DNA of 64,000 nucleotides from positions 12,655,913 through 12,719,912 of the forward strand of contig NC_061783.1 of assembly GCF_022458985.1 (NCBI RefSeq), read 5' to 3'. Source of the DNA: Mugil cephalus (lineage: Eukaryota > Chordata > Actinopteri > Mugiliformes > Mugilidae). Under the pieces are notes generated by a model, which made no database searches, had not been told where the DNA came from, and worked only from the letters and a program-made list of their open reading frames with translations. Made by a program: the position numbers and the translations under genes. This document shows positions 55,701-64,000 of the stretch, in pieces. Each line of letters opens with the position of its first letter. The stretch's first letter is position 1.

Positions 55701-58700
55701 CCCCCTCCTCTCCTCCCGTACCAGCCGCCGCCACTCTTGATCGATCTCCTCCTCCGCGGCATTTAAAACCTTCTGCCACTCGCTCTCTCTTCAACTGGTC
55801 CTCACTGAAAAGCTTTCCTCGTCTCCATTATCCGTTTATCTTAACGTTTTAACATGTCCTCCGCTCAACAGCGTCTGCCCCCGCGAAGCCAGAATGAGCC
55901 AGAGAGGCCACATGACTGGAGGGCAGGAAGGTCAAGGCTAAAGGATGTACAAGCACAGCTGATGGAGTGTGTGTGTGTAAGAGTGGGAGAGAGTGTAGCG
56001 CTGAAATATCTGTGTAAAATGCTGACTGCCTCCTCTTCTCAGGTTACGACCCCTGTTTGGGTTGACTCATTGTTGGAATCTCCCCGCTTTAAAGGCCGAA
56101 CTTGAATCCGACACATGTCGCGGTATTGTTTCAGCCAACAGCAGCAGCATAAAGAAACACATTTGCATTCAGGTCTAAGTATCACGTGTCCACTGAACGA
56201 TGCATTAAAAGCTTTTATATGTCTGTACAAGGTTGAATATAATCCCGCGTGTCTCTTTGAGTCTGACAGACATGAATCAATTACAGACTGCGCACTGCCC
56301 TGTGGCTTGGCTCCATGCGCGGGCTGCTGTGGTCTGTAATGACAGCTTGCTTGTTGCAGGTAGAGCCTCTGCCTCGCAGGCCTCGGAGGCGCCTCGTAGA
56401 GGTATTTGTGAACAATGTGCCACTCACAGTAACACTAACCTGACGAGTCAAGGATGTGCAACACAGGAACCTAACTTTTTAAGAACATGTTTTGCAACTT
56501 TTTGTTTCCGACAGATTCGAAAGCAGCGTTGGGGCGCAGTTACCGACAACTCGGCCGCCACATCACTGAAAGACACTCAAAAAGAAAGGTTTTGGTTCAG
56601 GAACCATTCTGGCTTCCATTTGCAGCCTGAGTGGTCCTGGCCGAGCGTGTTTGACTGGAATTTGGGTGCAAAATGCCCGGTCAAGCATGGTAACGTGTTG
56701 CATTTGTCAAGAAAACACTTTGAAGAAAAACTACTAAGCGAGTGTGAAGTGGCTACTCGTGAAACGGCGCTGTTGTGGACATCATTTCTGAGCTCCACTT
56801 CCAGTCTTGAGTCTCAGGTCGCTAGTTGCTCTGTAGAAACTAACCGGCCCAAGTCAGTTGTCCTATAGGCTAATGGAACGTTAACAAGCCCCTATGTGTT
56901 ATATTTTTTTGGCTCAAAACAAGTGATCCAAGCCTTATTTTTTCTTATGTGATTAAAAAAAAACTGTACACCAAATATTTCTGAAGCCTTTCAGAGTGGT
57001 TGGACTTGGGGGAGGGGAATTTAAGCCATGTGGTGGCAGCTGATGGCTCCTCAGATTTCATATCGACGCACGCGTTCTGCGAATGATCACACAACTCTGC
57101 AGTTCTAATCAGCCTCCTACGTTTTATTCTGTCTTTTAGGTTTACTGAATTCGTCTTAGAGGAGAAATCTCACAAACATTTCTCATAAACCCACAGTAGT
57201 CTGCCTTTGCGGTGGCCAACAGAAAGTTAGCTACACGCTGGTGACCACAGTTGAATGCTAGAAGCTGAGTTGTCTCACACAGGCAGACACGCACGTTAGC
57301 CTGTTCTTCAAAATCGTCTTATTTTTATACACCTGCGACCAGCTGTTCAGGAAATCCTGACTTCTAAACTTGCAGCAGGTTCTCCCTCTATGAAGAGCCA
57401 TGGGTGGTCTGTTACGCTCCATGGTTCAAACAGGGTTACCTCATTGTGAGAACGGTTCCAAACCACTAAGTGTAAACCTCACACGCCCAGCGTCGCCCAC
57501 AGCCCTGACTGTCATGGTAACCACATGGGAACTGTACAGGAAAGGTACAGCGAAAACAGCCGGCTTAGATATAATCCACATGTAAACATCTGTGACCAGA
57601 GAACTGAGAAGAGTTTACACTTCAGTCTAAAACATGTCTGCTGGGAAAGAGAGAAAGAAAAAAAAAGATTTCTCCCCTTGCATCATGTGTGTTACTCAAT
57701 GTTGCACCATTAACATTTACCTGAAGTCCTGAAATTCAAAAAGGGGCTCCCCATTGTTTCTGACTTTATCTTTTCTCTCCTCTTTCTGTGAAAGCAGCTG
57801 AAAATTATAATAGCTGGAGTCCTCTGGTTAAAGTAGGTCAGTGGAGCCAACTGTCAGAAGCAGGAAGCGGGAGACGCGGAGCAGAAACATGTCCGCTAGA
57901 GTAGGTCCCCTCAGGTCAGAGCTTTCCCCAACGCGGAGCGGCCACTGATGCACAAACTAGAGTTCAGTCGCGTCCGTCTGTGTGCGCCGCATCTCCGTGG
58001 ACAGAGACGGCATCTGTGGTCAGACAGTGGAGGTGTATGAGTGGGTGGACAATGTGTGTTTGACATTAAGGAGGAGTGGGTCAGTGGGTGTCGCATCCCT
58101 GTTTTGTCGTACGTATCAAATAAGTGTCTTGTAAAAGCTGAGCTCTGTTTGATGGACAGCGATAAGCATTGATTGAATTATTCCCTGGACTGAGCTCATG
58201 ACTTTGTTTGTACTGATTCTTCATTCCAGATATTCATAAGTCAAAAGTATTGTGTTTGCTGACATTGTTCAAAATGGCCCAGGTAAGTTAATGTGTCGTC
58301 TTCGAGTTTTCTCCATAATTTAATGTGTCACCGGGAAGATGTTCGTATTCCCACTGACCTCATCATTTCATGGTGCCTGGGTCAGTTCAGTTTTCCGTTC
58401 AGTAACTTGTTAAACTTTGAGCCTTGTGGTTTTCGAGAGTCAACAGTTGCCTGGCAGCAGTGTTATCGAGGCTGACGATGGATGATACGACTTGAGTGGT
58501 AAACATTCGAATGCAGCACATGGTGTCTAAAAGTCCCCCCAAAGGTATTTCTCACAACCTGCAGATTTTAAACCAGTGATTTACAAAATCACATTAGACT
58601 ATTGTATTCAAACCCCTGCTCTGCAAAACCAAGCTTAGGCATCTTAAATCAAAGCAGAATATGTTTTTTTTCTGCCAAAACAATTCTTCTTACTAGGCAG

Positions 58701-59459
58701 TTTTTTTAAGAGCATTTCTCTCACTTTAAGTGCTTCGTTCCTAAATTTTCTCAATAAGCTATAATGTTCTTGAGATTTTATTTCTTCTTTTGTTGTGCTG
58801 AGTTTTTGCAGCGTAATACTGGACTCATTAAGTCCTTTAATATCAGGAAGTAAGTTGATTCATCATGGCATCATGCACAACTGCACCTTTTGCATCTCTG
58901 AAATGTGGAAAATTTTCATTGCACAACTTCTCATTCCATTCACACATCTTAGACAGGCGCTCAAATACGACAGCCGTAAAAGTGTCCAACAGGCTGCCCG
59001 TCCATTCCCCATCATCTCGCTTTATCCCACTGCCACTTGGGACTAGTAAGCCCCAAATATACAAGGGTAACTCTTTTTCACAAACTCAAATCTGGTCCAG
59101 TGTAAATTGAAATTGCCCCCATCTCTGATAAGTCTTAATTTTTTGTTGACAGCTTCTCACACGTCTTCATAAATCCCTTTCAGTTTACCCGCCCGTGTAT
59201 CAGAACTCTGTGATCCAGGCCTTTTTGTTGGCCTCACGTCGGCCCAGAGCGGGATACAGTTTCCTCCGCCGCACAAAGCAGACGCGGGCAAGAAGCCGAG
59301 GGAGAAATGGATTTGTGAAATCCGACCCGGCTTCTAGTCTTGCAGCCTTTTCCTTGAGCTCTGTATATCATGGTAATGCCTCCTGTAAGTGCGTGCATGA
59401 GCGCGTGCGGTGGGGGCGCATCTCCTGAAAGCTTGTTCTGCAGCAGAGAGATCAGATCA

Positions 59460-59545
59460 GACTTTATTTGTGTAGCACCTTTCATACGAATGAATTGCAG
59501 CACATAAAAACATGTAATAGACAATAAAAAGAGGGAACCTCTACA
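59460..59545. repeat. SINE-like dispersed repeat fragment
   Basis: CAGACTTTATTTGTGTAGCA and CCTTTCATACGAATGAATTG resemble the widespread fish repeat beginning 'tttatttgtatagcacttttcatac'. A CA microsatellite follows. Confidence 0.55.
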
Positions 59546-59569
59546 AACCAGCACAACCTTCCCCTCTTC

Positions 59570-59572
<3 letters not shown>

Positions 59573-59600
<28 letters not shown>
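59573..59600. repeat. CA microsatellite (14 units)
   Basis: Perfect dinucleotide tract. Confidence 0.93.
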
Positions 59601-61090
59601 GGAGCACAGGGATAGAAGGTCACTGATAACACGAGTAACATCGCTGAGCACAGATGGCCCGGTGAGATGGATTTCATGTCATCACAATGATCACATAATA
59701 AGTCCTCCCAAGAGCTTGTATGTGAAATTCTGATATGATTATAACACAACTTCATGAAATAGAATGAAATTAATGTGCTTGCAGTGAATAAACCTCTGAC
59801 TCTGATATCGTTACTCATCCTTAATGGGATTTATTCCACCAACGCTGCCTAAAAATGACAAGTTCTGGCCATAATCTCTCAGCCGACTGTTGACACGCAC
59901 GAGATAAAAAGGTCTCAGTTTTACGCTAGATCCCTTCTCCTCGTGTTTCTTCATCCCGACTACCGAAGGAATGCTGCCCTTCCACTGCTGCCACACTCCA
60001 TGTATGCGCCTTGCCTCCTGCAGAACACGCCTGCATGTTGTGTCACGCTCACATTTACTTGTTGTTCACCCATTTAAATCTCAGGGGCTGCGTAAACCGC
60101 AAACATTAGAGAAAAGCCCCACGGCAAAGTCTGCAGTGGGAGGCTTAAAGAGCGCAGGTGAAAAAGACACATCAAAGCTTTAACCCTGTTCGCGCGAAGC
60201 CTCGCCTCGCACCGTTACACAAAGGTCTCTGCTCGGGATTTCTTTAGCGCCGTGGCAGTCTGCTCCTGGTCAGAATCTGAGAGGAACATCTTCTAAATGT
60301 GAAACTCAGATGGTAGTGATTGTCATTGTGCTTTAGGGATTTAAAAAAAAAAAAAAAAAAAGGACTACGCAGAGTAAAACAAACAAACAAACAAGCAAAC
60401 AATAGCAGCAATTAGAGGTTTTGTCATGTAATTGGTAAGCAGGGGAGGGGTGGCAGGGCATCCTATTGCACAAGGAACAGGAAACAATGCAACACATTCC
60501 TGCATGAGGGCTGATAAACTTCTCTCAACCCAGCAAACGGCATTAGATTACAAGGTTTTAGTCGAGTTGAGCGCGTGCAAACGCGGGCACACAGCTCCTC
60601 CTAAAATACTCTCAAGACTGACATTTCAAAGGAAGAGCTATTTCCTTTGCGGCTCTATGGACTTTAATTCAGGGCGCTAAAAAGGCGTCTCGAGAGTTGT
60701 AACTGACCGACTTGTGACTGAACGCGGCTCCTCATGCCTTCCGACCTGACCCAGTTAGTCAAACACGGGCTTATTTAGACACCAAACACCAACGCGTCAC
60801 TCCAACCCAACGCCACCGTCGGTCTCATGCATGACTTTATTTTCGCTGTCATTAAAGCCCTGCTACTCCCACTCTCCTTTGGCACACACCGCTCTCTTGT
60901 AGTCGCACTCACAACAGAGCAAAATCAGGCTCTTTGAGCCACTCGCGAGGAGGAAGGGGGTCTTAAAGAAGTCAATGTGTTTATTTTGGTCTCAATGGAG
61001 CTCCTGTGCACTTTCGCAGATTTCATTTAAATCACTGTTTTTTCCCTTCTCCTTCATCTTTCTTCAGAGGAATGTTTGAAAGAAGTAGGA

Positions 61091-61093
<3 letters not shown>

Positions 61094-61121
<28 letters not shown>
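61094..61121. repeat. TG microsatellite (14 units)
   Basis: Perfect TG dinucleotide tract. Confidence 0.93.
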
Positions 61122-61123
<2 letters not shown>

Positions 61124-61829
61124 GAAAGATGTGATAACAAGGGAATAGGCAGCGTATGTGTTATCTGGTGCTGTAAAACCACTTAAGAGGGTTGACTGTA
61201 GTTTCTGTGAGTTCTCAATTGAATCATTCAGGTCGAGTCGGGCTTTGTGATGAGGTGATTGCAAAGGGGCCCATGACTAATCAGGGCTGGGGCAAAACTT
61301 TACATCAACATGAAGCATTACAACGTTTCTGAGTTGCACGTGCAACAGTTATTCATTTATTAATCATTTTTTGCTGCAATGGAAAGTCTGTGTTTCTGCC
61401 TCCGTCGACTGCGTTGCATTAAATAGAAATGAGCATCCACACCCGGAGTGACCTCAACAGTCAAACTACAATATAGTGAGAAGGATAGGAAAACACACAA
61501 AAAAAAGCCAATTTATCTCTTTTTGGCTTTTAGATCCTGAGCTGAGCTTGGTTTGGTGTCTGCTCCTAAAACAGTTTAGCCACAGTCTTACTGTGTGCAG
61601 CAGTATGTATGTATGTAAAGGCAGCATGTGGACTCCAAGTTTTGACGTGCTAAGTGTAAATGTGGCTCCGCAGTGACAAACGGTCACTGGCAAGAGATCA
61701 GAGCTACTTCAGAAGTTGTGTCCAGATGCACGACGGAAAACGCTGGAGAAAATTTGGAGCGGGAACCGTCTGTGGTGTGTTTTGAATATCAATCATCAGA
61801 TGTCTGGGCAGAAACCATTTGATTATCTC

Positions 61830-62020
61830 TAACCCATCGACAGGTCGCCTGTCCATCACTGATCCGACACAGAGAAACACATGCATGCGGCCAATTCAGA
61901 ATGACTAACTTAACGTACATGTCTCTGGACAGTGGGAGTAAACCGGAGCTTCGAGAGAAAGCTGCCAGATGCAACCCTTCTCGTTGAGAGATGACGGCGC
62001 TAACGTCTGCACCACTCCCG
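61830..62020. repeat. decayed fish LINE/SINE-type repeat
   Basis: Phrases in order are CATCGACAGGTCGCCTGTCC, GGCCAATTCAGAATGACTAA, CATGTCTCTGGACAGTGGGA, GTAAACCGGAGC and GACGGCGCTAACGTCTGCAC. These reproduce a very common fish retroposon ('ctttggactgtgggaggaaaccggag...gcgctaaccactgcacc'). Its sequence is eroded but collinear. Confidence 0.75.
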
Positions 62021-62069
62021 CTAAAACATTTTTTTCCAAAATGTAATCCATTAAGTCAACATTTTTCAG

Positions 62070-62300
62070 GCCAAGGACCCCAAACTGATGGAGAGATTAA
62101 GTAGGGACCCTCTACCTACCATATGTGTTCTATATTTCACTAATGCTATTTATAAATATATAATATTATTTCATTCTGCATTCAATTTTAAGCTATTCAA
62201 ACATACACAGGTTCAAATAATAACTTTTCTTTTCAATCTAAGCCTCCCGTACACAGTAAGCCCCGCCCCCTTTGCCAATCAAGAGGCTGCATATTACAAG
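62070..62300. mobile_element. hAT-like element fragment, copy D
   Basis: CAAGGACCCC, GAGAGATTAAGTAGGGACCC, CATATGTGTTCTATATT, GCTATTTATAAATATATAAT and TAAGCTATTCAAACATACAC parallel copies A and C in order and orientation. The left terminal repeat and the right third are missing or diverged. Confidence 0.6.
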
Positions 62301-64000
62301 CTATCAGGTTCCCCCTAATGACCAAACATGTAGCTACGTTTAAAGTTAAAACTGTCAATTATTTTCTTTATCTGTCACATGCATGTAACCACATGCATGA
62401 TCTTAAAGGTGAGTGTAAGACTATACGTTTAGACAGCCATAATGGCTGCATACTCAGATGTGTTTATGGATTCAGGATCCATTTGCAACCTAGATTTCAC
62501 TTCTTGAAAAGGACAAACTGCACACACAGACGCTTTGTTTTGCACGATTCCACGGAGCAACTGTGTTTCGCTTGGACTAAAAATACCGAGCAACGAGTGA
62601 GGCGGGGATGAAGCTGGAAAAAAACATTGTTCGCACCGAGTAACCAGGCTTTTTGCTAATTCATAGGACCTGAAGCGGAGTCACTCAGTGTGCAAGTGAA
62701 GAGGCCGAAACAAGGAGGGAGAGTGACTTTGTATCTGCTCTGTTTGGGCTCTCTGACAGTTCCACTGCCAGGCTAAAAGTAGTACTCCTTTAGTCATAAT
62801 TCAGCTCTGCACAGCAGAAGCACGACAAGCCAGACCAACCATGCCTTATACAACCTATTGTCTCCACCAGAGCAGAGCTGACAGCAAATACATCCGATGC
62901 TCCCTTTTAATAACAGGAGCTCTGAGGTCAGGATATTCTGGTAGCTGTTAATATGAAGTGTGATGAACTCTTGCTTTTGTTTTTCTATCTTATGCGCTAC
63001 AAACACGGCTATTTTTACAGAGGCCGTTATATAACTACAGCCTTTTCTATCACCGCAATGAAAATGTAGCTCGTGAGTTGTGAGCAGTTTTGCGTGGCCC
63101 CACTGACCTTAGTTACCGTTGTTAGGCTGAGCTTCCCTTTCTCTCACAACGCATATGTTTTTACACTGATAACAGCTGCAGATCTAATGCCAGAAACGTA
63201 AAGGCTAGAAGCTGGCCCTCGTTCTGAGACAGAAATAGATAAAAGCCAGCTTTTTATTTGCTGCCTTTTCCCCCTTTGAACTGTACATCCTGTAGCACTG
63301 GTTGGAATTAAGGTTTAACGTTACAAGAAAATGAGGACTAACTGATCCGCTACCAAATGTCATTCTGCGAGTCATCTCCTGACCCCTTGCACCATCACAT
63401 CGAGAGCTATTGCGCAAGGGTATCTCTCACCGAGCCTGTTCAACACAGAGCTTCACGTACGTGGGCGGAAAAGATTCGCACCACGAATAATAATAAAACC
63501 AATTATTAGGAACCAAAATAGGACAGAGGTAGTAAATTTGCATTCTGCACCGAGGAGAATGAAGTGCTCGCATGTTGAAGACACGACGCACAGGATCATT
63601 TCCATCGCTAATCCAAAAGAGCTAATTAGATCAGAGAATATAAGTGATCCATATTCTGCAACCTTCAGCTGCGTCTATGAATAAACACGCCGATCGGAGC
63701 GCTGCGATTGGCCGGTGTGCTGCAGAGCGTCATCCGGCTGCGTACCTCCTGGCTGTGTAGGGAGCGTCACATTACCATCAGCGGATGTCAACAGAAGTGG
63801 GTCAGTGGAGGCATTAACATACATTACACACCAAGTGATGCAATATCTGGGAATGTCCCCCATCTCACCGTCCACTTGCCGTCTAAGGAGCTGTGTACAT
63901 ATGAACGCACACGTGCACCGATAGCCAGGCGTTGGTGTGTGTGCGACGCAAACATTTAGGCGTGCGCCTTTTTCTCAAGAGCAGTCGGAAAGATAAAAGA

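Larger units (their letters stand above)
52701..64000. other. upstream intergenic or long-isoform intronic DNA
   Basis: About 11.3 kb with no coding exon that I can support on either strand. Contains microsatellites, decayed repeats (59460-59545, 61830-62020) and a hAT-like remnant (62070-62300). It could be intergenic, or could hold alternative ripor2 first exons, since the human gene uses several promoters. Confidence 0.55.

Noticed and set aside
56233..56868. 211-codon open frame on the plus strand
   Set aside because: No recognisable protein motif and no exon-junction logic. The frame is Cys/Ser-rich and reads like a chance open frame.
58274..58288. ATGGCCCAG followed by a strong GTAAGT donor on the plus strand
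   Set aside because: It looks like a first coding exon, but only three codons exist and no partner exon on the plus strand was found. It is kept only as a note in case a gene starts here and continues beyond 64 kb.
59234..59818. 194-codon open frame on the minus strand
   Set aside because: It runs through the CA microsatellite (a Val/Cys run) and a SINE-like fragment, so it is a repeat artefact.

Overview
This is a window of vertebrate nuclear DNA, most likely from a percomorph teleost. The evidence is spliced genes with canonical GT-AG introns, proteins clearly orthologous to human ones, long CA/TG microsatellites, and dispersed repeats of a kind common in spiny-rayed fishes. It contains no bacterial operons, phage or CRISPR. 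The species assignment is an inference; the gene identities rest on exon-by-exon reading of conserved protein.

Layout. Four protein-coding genes lie in the same order and orientation as I remember for human 6p22. acot13 (+, 588-1720) is a three-exon HotDog-fold acyl-CoA thioesterase. The C6orf62 orthologue (-, 4628-3269) has five coding exons. gmnn/geminin (+, 7085-9530) has six coding exons. ripor2/FAM65B (-, 33023-12919) has 22 coding exons plus an inferred 5' UTR exon near 52200-52480. acot13 and C6orf62 are convergent, C6orf62 and gmnn are divergent across about 1.6 kb of GC-richer promoter DNA, and gmnn and ripor2 are convergent, with poly(A) signals about 0.5 kb apart.

From about 33 kb to 64 kb I find no convincing coding exon. 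This part holds the 19-kb first intron of ripor2, its inferred GC-rich promoter near 52.2-52.7 kb, and upstream DNA. It is built of unique sequence, microsatellites (two CA tracts near 50 units), decayed SINE/LINE-type repeats and a small hAT-like non-autonomous transposon family. One copy of that family (35249-35751) keeps terminal inverted repeats and a perfect 8-bp target-site duplication.

The four genes do not form a pathway: acyl-CoA hydrolysis, a conserved protein of poorly known role, replication licensing control, and RhoA inhibition in hair cells, lymphocytes and muscle. Their proximity reflects ancient synteny. I found no undescribed biological system. The points most worth checking are a GC-AG intron and a 24-nt microexon in ripor2, an in-frame upstream mini-ORF in its inferred first exon, the hAT-like family, a 31-bp inverted repeat, a G-quadruplex-prone tract, and a cluster of GTGAC promoter motifs at gmnn.
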